From DASPFV01 sp035620975 (GTDB taxonomy: Bacteria; Acidobacteriota; Vicinamibacteria; Vicinamibacterales; 2-12-FULL-66-21): DNA of 48,845 nucleotides. The notes beneath the pieces were generated by a model. It was given only the letters and a program-made list of their open reading frames with translations. It ran no database searches and was not told the origin of the DNA. The stretch covers positions 1 through 48,845 of the forward strand of contig DASPFV010000173.1 of assembly GCA_035620975.1 (NCBI GenBank), given 5' to 3'. Each line of letters begins with the position of its first letter. Within the stretch, counting starts at the first letter, position 1. The position numbers and the translations under genes were made by a program. Of this stretch, positions 19,991-27,667 are shown in pieces.

Positions 19991-19996
19991 AGCATA
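19991..19996 (-). promoter_or_regulatory. Possible -10 box of leaderless tgt mRNA
   Basis: TATGCT on the minus strand is followed by exactly six bases and then the GTG of tgt. Its -35 position would fall inside the heptamer array at 20008-20056. Confidence 0.45.
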
Positions 19997-20007
19997 CCGT
20001 TCACTCC

Positions 20008-20056
20008 GGGTTCAGGGTTCAGGGTTCAAGGTTCAGGGTTCTTGGTTCAGGGTTCC
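20008..20056. repeat. Tandem heptamer array, GGGTTCA type
   Basis: Seven consecutive 7-bp units, 49 bp in all. Units 1-3 are GGGTTCA, then AGGTTCA, GGGTTCT, TGGTTCA and GGGTTCC. The array fills the middle of the 96-bp gap between the divergent tgt and ddl genes, about 24 bp from each start codon. Fresh identical units beside variant ones suggest ongoing slippage. It is not a CRISPR, because there are no spacers. Confidence 0.9.
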
Positions 20057-20067
20057 TGCTTCCCGGG

Positions 20068-20073
20068 TATTCT
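20068..20073 (+). promoter_or_regulatory. Possible -10 box of leaderless ddl mRNA
   Basis: TATTCT is followed by seven bases and then the ATG of ddl. No ribosome site is present. The -35 region again lies in the heptamer array. Confidence 0.45.
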
Positions 20074-20080
20074 GTGACCA

Positions 20081-21244
20081 ATGAAACGTCTTCGCGTCGG
20101 CGTCTTGTATGGCGGACGCTCGGGCGAGCACGAGGTCTCGCTGGCTTCGGCGGCCGCGGTGTTCGCCAATCTGGATCGCAGCCGCTACGAGCCCATCCCG
20201 ATCCGCATCGACAAGGACGGCCGCTGGGCCATCGCGGATCGGCCGCCGACCGCCATGTCGGCGGGCGAGGTCATCGAGCATGCGCGGCTCGAGGGTGCGA
20301 GGCTGGCGCGTGGCGCGCGGGAGGTCCACCTGCTGGCCCGGCCGAGCGAGGAGACCATCCTGTCCATCGATCGCGGGATGCCGGCGCGCAGCGCCGACGC
20401 CGGCCAGGCGCTCGTCACCGGGGTCAGCCTGGATGTCATCTTCCCGGTTCTGCACGGCCCGTACGGCGAGGACGGGACGGTCCAGGGGCTGCTCGAGCTC
20501 GCCAACGTGCCGTACGTCGGTGCGGGCGTGCTCGCCTCGGCCCTCGGGATGGACAAGGAGATGATGAAGGTCGTGTTCACCGCCCGTGGCCTGCCGGTCT
20601 GCGACTATCGCGTGGTCCTCCGGCCCGGGTGGGATCGCCGGCGCGAGGAGATTGCGACGCGGCTGGTGCAGGCGTTGCGCTTTCCGATGTTCGTCAAACC
20701 GGCGAACCTGGGATCGAGCGTGGGCATCTCGAAAGCGAAAGACCTGGCTGGCCTGCGGGACGCGATTGATCTGGCCGGCGCGTTCGACCGCAAGATCGTC
20801 GTCGAGGCGGCCGTACCGGACGCGCGCGAGATCGAGTGCGCCGTGCTCGGCAACGACCAGCCGGAGGCCTCCGTCCCCGGCGAGGTGATCCCGTCGCGGG
20901 AGTTCTACGATTACGAGGCCAAGTACCTCGACACCGGCTCCCAGGTCGTGATCCCGGCCGACCTCCCGTCCGGCATGGCCGAGGAGATCCGACGGCTCTC
21001 CATTGCGGCCTTCCAGTCGATCGACGCCTGCGGCATGGCGCGGGTTGATTTCCTGGTCGTCAGGGGGACGGGACGCATCTACGTCAACGAGGTCAACACG
21101 ATTCCGGGGTTCACGACGATCAGTATGTTCTCGAAGCTCTGGGCCGCCACTGGAGTCGACTACCCCGCGCTGCTCGATCGCCTCGTCTCGCTGGCGCTCG
21201 AGCGGCACGCCGAGAAGCAGCGGCTCCGAACCAGCGTCACATGA
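20081..21244 (+). CDS. ddl: D-alanine--D-alanine ligase
   Basis: A 387-residue cytoplasmic ATP-grasp ligase that makes the D-Ala-D-Ala dipeptide for peptidoglycan. Motifs: GGRSGEHEVSL near 12-22, HGPYGEDGTVQG, FVKPANLGSSVGI, and the C-terminal metal and substrate motif NEVNTIPGFT. The sequence EFYDYEAKYL carries the tyrosine typical of D-Ala:D-Ala ligases rather than the vancomycin-resistance D-Ala:D-Lac type. The ATG at 20081 lacks a ribosome site and may be leaderless. Its TGA overlaps the ATG of the next gene (ATGA), so the two are translationally coupled. Confidence 0.97.
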   Translation: MKRLRVGVLYGGRSGEHEVSLASAAAVFANLDRSRYEPIPIRIDKDGRWAIADRPPTAMSAGEVIEHARLEGARLARGAREVHLLARPSEETILSIDRGMPARSADAGQALVTGVSLDVIFPVLHGPYGEDGTVQGLLELANVPYVGAGVLASALGMDKEMMKVVFTARGLPVCDYRVVLRPGWDRRREEIATRLVQALRFPMFVKPANLGSSVGISKAKDLAGLRDAIDLAGAFDRKIVVEAAVPDAREIECAVLGNDQPEASVPGEVIPSREFYDYEAKYLDTGSQVVIPADLPSGMAEEIRRLSIAAFQSIDACGMARVDFLVVRGTGRIYVNEVNTIPGFTTISMFSKLWAATGVDYPALLDRLVSLALERHAEKQRLRTSVT

Positions 21245-22827
21245 TCTGGAGACGGCCGGCCGGCTTCCTGCTGCTGGTCGCGGCAGCCCTCCCATGGGGG
21301 GCGGCCGAGTCCGCGCCCGCCCAGAACGGCTCGGCATGGCGGGCTGGCCCGGCGCAGCCCGCCGGGCAGGGCCGGCTCCAGGGAGAGGAAGCCCTCGTCC
21401 GCGTCTACGACGCCATCCTCGACGCACGCTTCGACGAGGTCGAAGCGGAGCTGCAGCGGGCCTGCGGAACCGCGCCGGAGGAAGCCTGCGATGTGCTGGC
21501 CGCCACTGCCATCTGGTGGCAGATCGTGCTGGACCCCGACAGCCGGCGGCTCGACGAGGAGTTCGCGACGGCCGTCGAGCGCGCGATTCGCAACACCGAG
21601 GCCTGGAGCATCCGGGCGCCCGACAACGCGGAAGCCTGGTTCTACCTCGGCGGGGCGTATGCCGCGCGCGTGCAGTGGCAGGTGCTGCGCGGCGAGAAGC
21701 TCGCCGCCGCGCGCGACGGCCGCCGAATCAAGCAGGCGCTCGAACAGGCGATCACGCTGGACCCGGCCCTCGAGGACGCGTGGTTCGGGATCGGCATGTA
21801 TCGCTACTATGCCGACGTCGCGCCCCTGGCCGCGCGCATCCTGCGGTTCCTCCTTCTGCTCCCCGGTGGCAATCGCGACGAAGGACTCGAGCAGATGCTG
21901 CGGGCGCGCGACCGGGGTCGGCTGCTCGAGGGGGAGGCCGATTACCAGCTCCACCTGATTTATCTCTGGTACGAGGACGATGTCCCCGGCGCGCTCGGCC
22001 TGCTGAGGGGACTCCAGCAGCGCTACCCCGGGAACCCGTGGTTTCCGGCGCGGATTGCCGAAATCGAGGACGCCTACCTCCATGACCTGACGGCCAGCCT
22101 CGCGAGCTGGCGGCGCCTGCTGGCGCTCGCTCTCGAGCGCCGCGTCAACGTCGCGGCGGCGGCGGCGGCCCGCTCGCGACTCCACGTGGCCGCGCTCCTG
22201 GACCGAGTGCACGAGACCGATCGGGCCCTCGACGTGCTCGCTGCCCTCGTGCGCGCCAGGCCTGACGCGCCCCACGGCGCCCTCGCGCTGGGCTATCTCC
22301 GGATGGCCGAGGCGCAGGACCGGCTCGGACACAGGGCAGCGGCCCTGGAGGCGTACGCGCTCGCCACGGCAACCGCCCCGGTTCCGGATGTGAATCGCGT
22401 TGCCGCACGCGCACGCCGCGGCACCCGCCGGACACCCGATCCCGGCCACGCGGAAGCGTACCGCCTCTCGATCGAGGGGCTCCGGCTGCTGGAGCACGAC
22501 GAGGGCGCCGCTGCGGAAGCCGCGCTCACCCGCGCTGTCGCGCTCAATCCGCGCGAGCCCGTGGCCCGGTATCGCTACGGGCTGGCACTCCAGGCCGGAC
22601 ACAACGACGGAGCCGCGCTCGAGCAGTTCGAGCTCGCCACGCGGGATGCCGACGCCTGTCCCGCGCCGATCCTCGCGAACGTCTACCTTCACGGGGCGCG
22701 GCTGCACGAGCGTGCCGGCCATCGCGACGCCGCCATCGAGTGGTATCGGGCCGCGTCCACGGTGTTCGGCGTCGCCGCGGAGACGCGCCAGGCGGCCGCG
22801 CGGGCGCTGGCGCGGCTGCAGCAGTAG
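21241..22827 (+). CDS. Exported TPR-repeat protein
   Basis: A 528-residue protein with an N-terminal signal peptide (about 1-25, with hydrophobic core FLLLVAAALPWGAA), so probably periplasmic. The rest is alpha-helical with multiple degenerate tetratricopeptide repeats, clearest near 118-180 and 400-500 (for example EAALTRAVALNPREPVARYR). Such proteins act as scaffolds and have no enzyme motif. It overlaps ddl by four bases. That coupling may hint at a role in wall assembly, but no other evidence supports a specific function. The Ala-rich, high-GC sequence is like its neighbours. Confidence 0.88.
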   Translation: MIWRRPAGFLLLVAAALPWGAAESAPAQNGSAWRAGPAQPAGQGRLQGEEALVRVYDAILDARFDEVEAELQRACGTAPEEACDVLAATAIWWQIVLDPDSRRLDEEFATAVERAIRNTEAWSIRAPDNAEAWFYLGGAYAARVQWQVLRGEKLAAARDGRRIKQALEQAITLDPALEDAWFGIGMYRYYADVAPLAARILRFLLLLPGGNRDEGLEQMLRARDRGRLLEGEADYQLHLIYLWYEDDVPGALGLLRGLQQRYPGNPWFPARIAEIEDAYLHDLTASLASWRRLLALALERRVNVAAAAAARSRLHVAALLDRVHETDRALDVLAALVRARPDAPHGALALGYLRMAEAQDRLGHRAAALEAYALATATAPVPDVNRVAARARRGTRRTPDPGHAEAYRLSIEGLRLLEHDEGAAAEAALTRAVALNPREPVARYRYGLALQAGHNDGAALEQFELATRDADACPAPILANVYLHGARLHERAGHRDAAIEWYRAASTVFGVAAETRQAAARALARLQQ

Positions 22828-23182
22828 CGCGAACGGCGACGGAACACGAACACTGCGGCCGCGCACGGCTGAACACGGATCGGGCAGGGCGCCGATGTCG
22901 CGTGCGCGTCGGCGGCCGTGCGACCTGAACCGGCGACGTCGCGCAGCAACTGATCGCGCGAAGGCTGGAATCGAGCGCGCGCGGAGCACACTACAGCTTC
23001 ATCGACATCGATCCGACAAGAAGGGCGATGCAGTTTTTTGACATTTCAGCCACTTTGTGCTTGACACTTCATTTTTCTCATCCATAATCTACATCTTGTA
23101 TGAGGGTGGACCGCTCAGCCCACCTGTTGTAACCCTCGGGAACCGGTAAACAAGCTGGGCTGCCACATTCCAAGGAGGAATA
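22828..23182. other. 355-bp gene-free region ending in an AT-rich promoter
   Basis: The first 200 bases are GC-rich without any gene or clear hairpin. From about 23030 the composition shifts sharply to AT-rich, where two TTGACA boxes and a -10 lie. After the predicted start near 23095 comes a leader of about 88 nt with a short GGTGG/CCACC stem, ending in AAGGAGGAA before the first small gene. Confidence 0.6.
23061..23088 (+). promoter_or_regulatory. Strong promoter of the first 17-residue peptide gene
   Basis: TTGACA (23061-23066), 16 bases, CATAAT (23083-23088). The -35 is perfect and the -10 matches 5 of 6. A second TTGACA at 23038-23043 starts a similar 11-base block, TTGACAyTTCA, 23 bases upstream. 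The surrounding tract is AT-rich in a GC-rich genome, which favours strong expression. Confidence 0.8.
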
Positions 23183-23236
23183 ATGGCGAAGAAGACTGCG
23201 AAGGGCGGCAAGAAAAAGGGCGGGAAGAAGCGCTAG
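23183..23236 (+). CDS. 17-residue Lys/Gly-rich peptide, copy 1
   Basis: Encodes MAKKTAKGGKKKGGKKR, with nine basic residues, four Gly and no acidic residue. AAGGAGGAA stands just upstream of the ATG, an almost perfect ribosome site. A strong promoter precedes it and a terminator follows 20 bases after the stop, so it forms a complete tiny transcription unit of roughly 195 nt. Copy 2, 200 bases away, encodes exactly the same peptide with seven silent codon changes and a different stop, which is good evidence that the peptide is selected. Its Ala-Lys-Lys/Gly pattern resembles histone-H1-like tails, so nucleic-acid or ribosome binding is a reasonable guess; function unknown. Confidence 0.8.
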   Translation: MAKKTAKGGKKKGGKKR

Positions 23237-23256
23237 GCCACGCCGCCTACCGGTCC

Positions 23257-23289
23257 GGGGGTGTCGCCAGCGGACACCCCCTGTTTTTT
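23257..23289 (+). terminator. Intrinsic terminator after peptide copy 1
   Basis: A 9-bp stem, GGGGGTGTC (23257-23265) with GACACCCCC (23273-23281), and a 7-nt loop, followed by TGTTTTTT. A textbook Rho-independent terminator. Confidence 0.92.
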
Positions 23290-23437
23290 GTGATGCCGAT
23301 CTCCCGCACGCGGGAGTTACGCAACGAGGCGATGAGCACCGACGGCGCGGGTCGGCGGCCAGGCGGTCGCGGCGCCGCAACGCGGTGAGAGCTCCTCGCA
23401 AACCACGAGCCTTCGAGCGAAGGGGGGGATTAGCGTA

Positions 23438-23491
23438 ATGGCGAAGAAGACGGCCAAGGGCGGGAAGAAGAAGGGTGGCAAGAAGCGGTAA
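23438..23491 (+). CDS. 17-residue Lys/Gly-rich peptide, copy 2
   Basis: Encodes MAKKTAKGGKKKGGKKR, identical to copy 1. Codons 5, 6, 9, 11, 13, 14 and 17 differ silently and the stop is TAA instead of TAG. An AGGGGGGGA run about ten bases upstream serves as the ribosome site. A terminator starts 18 bases after the stop. I see no promoter as clear as that of copy 1. A short hairpin, CTCCCG/CGGGAG (23301-23316), lies in its leader. It may depend on readthrough from copy 1 or on a non-sigma70 promoter. Confidence 0.78.
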   Translation: MAKKTAKGGKKKGGKKR

Positions 23492-23508
23492 GCCACCTCA
23501 CCCGTCAG

Positions 23509-23536
23509 AAAAGGGGGCGGCCGTCGCCCCCTTTTT
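23509..23536. terminator. Bidirectional terminator after peptide copy 2
   Basis: An 11-bp stem, AAAAGGGGGCG (23509-23519) with CGCCCCCTTTT (23525-23535), and a 5-nt loop. A and T runs at the base act as U-tracts in both directions, so it probably also ends the convergent HEAT/cyclophilin transcript, whose stop is at 23560. Confidence 0.88.
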
Positions 23537-23559
23537 GCTGTACAGCGGCGCGCCACTCC

Positions 23560-25725
23560 CTACTGCCACGCGCGCCCGTCCCACACGCGGACCCGCTGGA
23601 TCACGTCCCCCTGCCGGATCCGGTCGACCACCTCCATCCCGTTCACCACGTGGCCGAACGCCGTGTAGCGCGCATCGAGGTGCGGCGCCGGCGAGTGCAT
23701 GATGAAAAACTGGCTGCCGCCGCTGTCGGGCCAGGCGAGCGCCATGCCCACGGTGCCGCGCACGAATGGCCGCTCGTTGAGCTCGTCGCGGATCGTATAG
23801 CCGGGGCCGCCGGAACCGTCTCCCCGCGGATCGCCGTCCTGCACCACGAAGTTCGGCACCACGCGGTGCACTTCGAGCCCGTTGAAGAAGCCCTTCCGCG
23901 CGAGCGCCACGAAGTTCCACGCCGTCTGCGGCGCATCCAGCACCGCGAGCTGGAACTCGATGGTCCCGTGCGCGGTCTCGATGAAGACATGCGGGGAGTA
24001 CTCCGGCGCGATCAGCTGCGGATCGTCGTACCGCGCCGCCGGCCCGCCGCCCGCCGGCGCCGGCCTGATCAAGGGAGCGACCTCGGTCGCAGGCTCCAGC
24101 TTGCGCATCAGCTCGGCCGCCCGCACGCGTACCGCCCAGTCCTTGTCCTCGAGCGCCAGACGCACGGTGTCGAGCGCGTCGCCGGCGCCGTACTCCACGA
24201 GCGCCTCGAGCGCGGCCGTCCTCGCCGCGTACGCGGAGTCGGGTCGAGCGATCTCGTAGGCCTTCCGCAGCAGCTCGGCGCCCCCCGGCGGTTTCAGCCG
24301 CCCGAGCTCGCGTGCCGCGGCGGCGCGCACTCCGAAGTCGGGATCCTCCAGCCGTTCAGCGAGCACCTTGGCCGCTTCGGGCGCCTTCAACCGGGTGAGT
24401 GACGACAGCACCGGCGGGATGACGCGTTTGTCGTCATCGGCCAGCATGAACCGGAGCCGATCGAGGACCGACTCGGCGGGGAGATTGCCGAGCGCGGTCG
24501 CCAGCGCGGCCCTGACGCGCCAGTGACGGTCGGGCTCCATCCCGGACAGCACGAGCCCGAAGGCCTCCTCGTCGACCGATGCAGCCGAGCTGAGCGCCGC
24601 TGCCCGCAGCGCCGGCCATTCGTCGGTCAGCAGATCCTGCAGCACGGGAAGGGCCCGCGGATTGCCGAGGTCGCCGAGCGCGATGACAGCCTCCAGCCGC
24701 ACCATCGGCTGCGTTCCGCGTCCGGCCGCGAGCCGCATCAGCGGCTCGACTGCATCGGGTGCGCCGATCTGCGCAAGCGCGCGCACGGCCGCGACCGTCA
24801 GCTCGAGGCCGCTTCCCGCCGCGGGATCGAGCAGGGCGAGCAGCGGCTTCACCGCCGGCCCGTGCTTGTAGGCGCCCAGACCGCGAGCGGCGAAGCCACG
24901 CGTGTACCGGCCCGGCGTCCCGAGGAGGTACAGCAGCGCGGGCGCGGCGCGGGGATCCTCGACGCGTTGGAGCGCGTACGCAACCGGCCACCAGCTGGTG
25001 ATGACCTCGTTGCCGTTCAGCACGGCGGCGGCCAGCGCCTCGTATGCGCGCAGCCGCACGAGCGCGAACAGTCCGAGCTTGAACGCTTCCGCTTCTCCCG
25101 CGGCCGGCCACGCGTCATCGTCCGGTGCGATCGCGGCGACCGCCGGAGACCGCGAATACTCGGCCACCAGCCGCCCAATTGCGTCGGCCGCTCCGCGCGC
25201 GCCAATCGAGCCGAGCGCCTCGGCCGCCCGCCCTCGAACGAGCGGCTCGGAGTCCGCCAGCAGCGGCGCCAGTTCCGCCTCGGCCGTGCCTGCCCCTATC
25301 AGCCCCAGGGCGAAGCACGCCATCGCGCGCACCTCCGCGTCCGAATCGGCCAGTGTCGCCAGGAGGGGCTTGACGCCCTCGTCCAGCTTCACTCGCCCGA
25401 TGGCGAGCGCCGCGCGACGGCGCACGCGCGGATCGGGGTCTCGTACCAGCACGCTGAGGTCCGGCGACGATGAGGGCGGCGGCGTGGTCGCGGGGGCACG
25501 ACGACGACCGCGGGGAGGCGGGGTCTCGACCGGCGGGGGTGCTGGCGGTTTCAGCTCGAGCAGGCGCTGATCTTCGAGCTGCAGGATCCACGCGACCTTC
25601 TGCTCGTACGGCACGGCCGGGGGGGCCGGAGGCGGGGGCGTGGCGCACCCTGCTGCCGCGACGACCAGCACCGCGGCGGCACGTGCACACCGCCGGGCCG
25701 GGATCAGGAAACGTCCTGAGCTCAT
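23560..25725 (-). CDS. HEAT-repeat lipoprotein fused to a cyclophilin-type peptidyl-prolyl isomerase
   Basis: A 721-residue envelope protein. It starts with a lipoprotein signal (hydrophobic AAAVLVVAAAGC, cysteine near 27). A Pro-rich linker follows, then about ten or more HEAT-type helical repeats (about 90-545), and finally a cyclophilin domain (about 550-721). The isomerase part shows HGTIEFQLAVLDAPQTAWNF, FFNGLEVHRVVPNFVVQDGD, GTVGMALAW and SQFFIMHSPAPHLD. The Arg, Phe and Gln of the active site (RVVPNFVVQ) are present. I placed the start at the ATG at 25725, because AGGTGA lies upstream and the signal peptide begins there. It follows menC after seven bases. It is likely a periplasmic folding factor with a built-in client-binding scaffold. 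Confidence 0.9.
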   Translation of the reverse strand: MSSGRFLIPARRCARAAAVLVVAAAGCATPPPPAPPAVPYEQKVAWILQLEDQRLLELKPPAPPPVETPPPRGRRRAPATTPPPSSSPDLSVLVRDPDPRVRRRAALAIGRVKLDEGVKPLLATLADSDAEVRAMACFALGLIGAGTAEAELAPLLADSEPLVRGRAAEALGSIGARGAADAIGRLVAEYSRSPAVAAIAPDDDAWPAAGEAEAFKLGLFALVRLRAYEALAAAVLNGNEVITSWWPVAYALQRVEDPRAAPALLYLLGTPGRYTRGFAARGLGAYKHGPAVKPLLALLDPAAGSGLELTVAAVRALAQIGAPDAVEPLMRLAAGRGTQPMVRLEAVIALGDLGNPRALPVLQDLLTDEWPALRAAALSSAASVDEEAFGLVLSGMEPDRHWRVRAALATALGNLPAESVLDRLRFMLADDDKRVIPPVLSSLTRLKAPEAAKVLAERLEDPDFGVRAAAARELGRLKPPGGAELLRKAYEIARPDSAYAARTAALEALVEYGAGDALDTVRLALEDKDWAVRVRAAELMRKLEPATEVAPLIRPAPAGGGPAARYDDPQLIAPEYSPHVFIETAHGTIEFQLAVLDAPQTAWNFVALARKGFFNGLEVHRVVPNFVVQDGDPRGDGSGGPGYTIRDELNERPFVRGTVGMALAWPDSGGSQFFIMHSPAPHLDARYTAFGHVVNGMEVVDRIRQGDVIQRVRVWDGRAWQ

Positions 25726-25732
25726 CTCGATG

Positions 25733-26845
25733 TCACCTCTCGCGCAGCTCCAGGCGTGCCTCGGTCGCGCGCTCGACGCGCTCGGGGACCACCCGGACGC
25801 CGATCCCGGCACCCTCGGGCACGCCGATAGTGCCGTCGGGTCCGACGTCGATCGCCGGATCGATCAGATCCGGCGAGTAGTAGCGCCGGCTTGCGGCCAC
25901 GTCACCGGGCAGCCTGAAGTTGGGAAGCGTGGACAGATGGAGGTTGTGGGCGCGCCCGATGCCGCTCTCGAGCATGCCCCCGTGCCACACCGGGATCCCG
26001 CGGCGGCAGGCCAGGTCGTGGACGCGCCGCGAGGGCTCGTGCCCCCCGAGGCGCCCCGGCTTGATGTTGATGATGCGGCAGGCGCCGAGATCGATCGCGT
26101 CTTCCGCGTCGCGCACCGAGTGGATCGACTCGTCGAGGCAGATTGGCGTCCGGAGGCGCCGCTGGAGAGCCGCGTGATCGCGAAGATCGTCGTACGCCAG
26201 CGGCTGCTCGATCATCAGCAGGTCGAACGCATCGAGCTGCGCGAGGTGGTCCGCGTCAGCGGAGGTGTAGGCCGCGTTGGCATCCACCATCAGCGGGACG
26301 GCGCCGAACCGCTCGCGGATGCGGGCGACGGGCTCGATGTCCCAGCCGGGCTTGATCTTGATCTTGATCCGCCGGTATCCGGCAGCCAGTTCGAGGGCGA
26401 CCAGATCCAGCAGCGCCTCGAGGGAGTCCTGAATCCCGATGGAGACGCCCGAGACGATGCGCGTACCGGTCCCGCCGAGCTCGCGCGCGAGCGGGCGGCC
26501 CGCCCGTCGGGCCCAGAGGTCCCAGGCCGCCATCTCCACCGCCGCTTTGGCCATATTGTGGCCGCGGATCGCCACGAGCGCGTCGAACACCTCGCCGGGA
26601 TGAGCGAACTCGCGCCCGAGGACGCGCGGCCCGATGAACCGCTCGATGATGTGCCAGGCCGTCTGATTCGTTTCGGCGCTGTAGTAGGGATGGCTGTCCG
26701 CCACGCACTCGCCCAGCCCTTCGAAGCCGTCCTGCTCGAGGCGAACCAGCACGAACGCGCGCTCGTGCACCCGATCGAAGCTCGTTTCGAAGAAGCGGAC
26801 GAGAGGCAGTCGGAGGAGCCGCAGCTCCATCCGGGCGATTCTCAC
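25733..26845 (-). CDS. menC: MenC-like o-succinylbenzoate synthase (enolase superfamily)
   Basis: A 370-residue enolase-superfamily enzyme of the MLE subgroup. Catalytic features are intact: the first lysine pair in RIKIKIKPGWD, metal ligands in MVDANAAY, MIEQPL and LDESI, and the second lysine in INIKPGRLGG. The best family match is MenC type 2, which dehydrates SHCHC to o-succinylbenzoate in menaquinone synthesis. N-acylamino-acid racemase activity often occurs in the same subfamily and cannot be excluded, since no other men gene is here. I chose the GTG at 26845, because homologues begin M-R-I-x-R and a -10-like TAGCAT stands seven bases before it. ATGs at 26830 and upstream codons are alternatives. 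Confidence 0.85.
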   Translation of the reverse strand: MRIARMELRLLRLPLVRFFETSFDRVHERAFVLVRLEQDGFEGLGECVADSHPYYSAETNQTAWHIIERFIGPRVLGREFAHPGEVFDALVAIRGHNMAKAAVEMAAWDLWARRAGRPLARELGGTGTRIVSGVSIGIQDSLEALLDLVALELAAGYRRIKIKIKPGWDIEPVARIRERFGAVPLMVDANAAYTSADADHLAQLDAFDLLMIEQPLAYDDLRDHAALQRRLRTPICLDESIHSVRDAEDAIDLGACRIINIKPGRLGGHEPSRRVHDLACRRGIPVWHGGMLESGIGRAHNLHLSTLPNFRLPGDVAASRRYYSPDLIDPAIDVGPDGTIGVPEGAGIGVRVVPERVERATEARLELRER

Positions 26846-26852
26846 GGGCACA

Positions 26853-26858
26853 ATGCTA
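26853..26858 (-). promoter_or_regulatory. Possible -10 box of leaderless menC mRNA
   Basis: TAGCAT on the minus strand, then seven bases, then the GTG chosen for menC. It lies in the 54-bp gap shared with the divergent kinase gene. Confidence 0.35.
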
Positions 26859-26882
26859 TCGCAATCGTCGGAGTCCATTGGC

Positions 26883-26888
26883 TATACT
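26883..26888 (+). promoter_or_regulatory. Possible -10 box of the deoxynucleoside-kinase-like gene
   Basis: TATACT, 11 bases before the GTG at 26900. It predicts a leader of only a few bases. No -35 match is evident. Confidence 0.4.
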
Positions 26889-26899
26889 CCGCCGCAGCC

Positions 26900-27535
26900 G
26901 TGGACTTCCGCTACATCGCCATCGAAGGGCCCGCGGGAGTCGGCACGTCGCAGCTGGCGGATCGCCTCGGCGCACGGCTGGATGCCACCGTCGTCCTCGA
27001 CGAGACCGAGAATCCGTTTCTGAGCGACTTCTACGCGAGCCGCCCGGGCGCCGCGTTCCAGACGCAGCTGTTCTTCACGCTCGCGCGTCACCGCCAGCAG
27101 GTGGCGCTCCGGCAGTCGGACCTCTTCAGCCAGCTCACGATCGCCGACTACCTGTTCGAGCGCGACAAGATCTACGCCTACCTGAACCTGGACGACAACG
27201 AGCTGTTCATCTACCAGCGCCTGTACGAGCTGCTGGCACCGGATCTGCCGGCGCCGGACCTCGTGATCTACCTGCAGGCGCCGACGGACGTCCTCCGGAA
27301 GCGACTCCGGGAGCGGACGAGAGCGAACCCGGATCTCCCGGTGCTCGACGAGGGCTACGTGAAGGAGCTGAACGAGGCCTACAACCACTTTTTCTTCCAC
27401 TACACTGCCACGCCCCTGCTCGTCGTCGAGACATCGCAGCTCGACCACGCCTGGGGGGACCAGATCGTGGCCGATCTCGACCGGCAGATTCGCGCCATGG
27501 GCCGGGGGACGAGGTATTACGTTCCAAGGGCCTGA
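26900..27535 (+). CDS. Deoxynucleoside-kinase-like protein with altered P-loop
   Basis: A 211-residue protein of the deoxynucleoside kinase family (dCK/dGK type), which salvages deoxynucleosides by phosphorylating the 5' position. Family landmarks: the N-terminal P-loop region IEGPAGVGTS (near 9-18), an aromatic-rich substrate pocket, DYLFERDKIYAYLNL in place of the usual D-R/E-R-S helix, VIYLQAPTDVLRKRLRERTR with the arginine-rich LID, and a C-terminal VVETSQLD. The P-loop lysine is replaced by threonine (GPAGVGTS instead of GxxGxGKS), and the codon reads clearly ACG. Either activity is lost or changed, or another residue compensates. The GTG start is the only reasonable one and has no ribosome site. 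The four-helix-bundle element starts two bases after its stop. Confidence 0.85.
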   Translation: MDFRYIAIEGPAGVGTSQLADRLGARLDATVVLDETENPFLSDFYASRPGAAFQTQLFFTLARHRQQVALRQSDLFSQLTIADYLFERDKIYAYLNLDDNELFIYQRLYELLAPDLPAPDLVIYLQAPTDVLRKRLRERTRANPDLPVLDEGYVKELNEAYNHFFFHYTATPLLVVETSQLDHAWGDQIVADLDRQIRAMGRGTRYYVPRA

Positions 27536-27536
27536 T

Positions 27537-27654
27537 ATTGTCGATTGCCGATTGCGGATTGCCGATTGAATTGGCGATTGGTTGATTGGTGATTGGTTGA
27601 TTGGCGATTGGCGATTGGCGATTGGCGATTGGCGATTGGCGATTGGCGATTGAG
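27537..27654. repeat. Left heptamer repeat tract (GATTGGC)
   Basis: Begins with the 38-nt terminal repeat and runs into mixed 7-8 bp units. It then has seven perfect tandem copies of GATTGGC (27599-27647) and a final GATTGAG. The pure array indicates recent slippage or expansion. Confidence 0.92.
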
Positions 27655-27667
27655 AGTAGCCTGAGGC

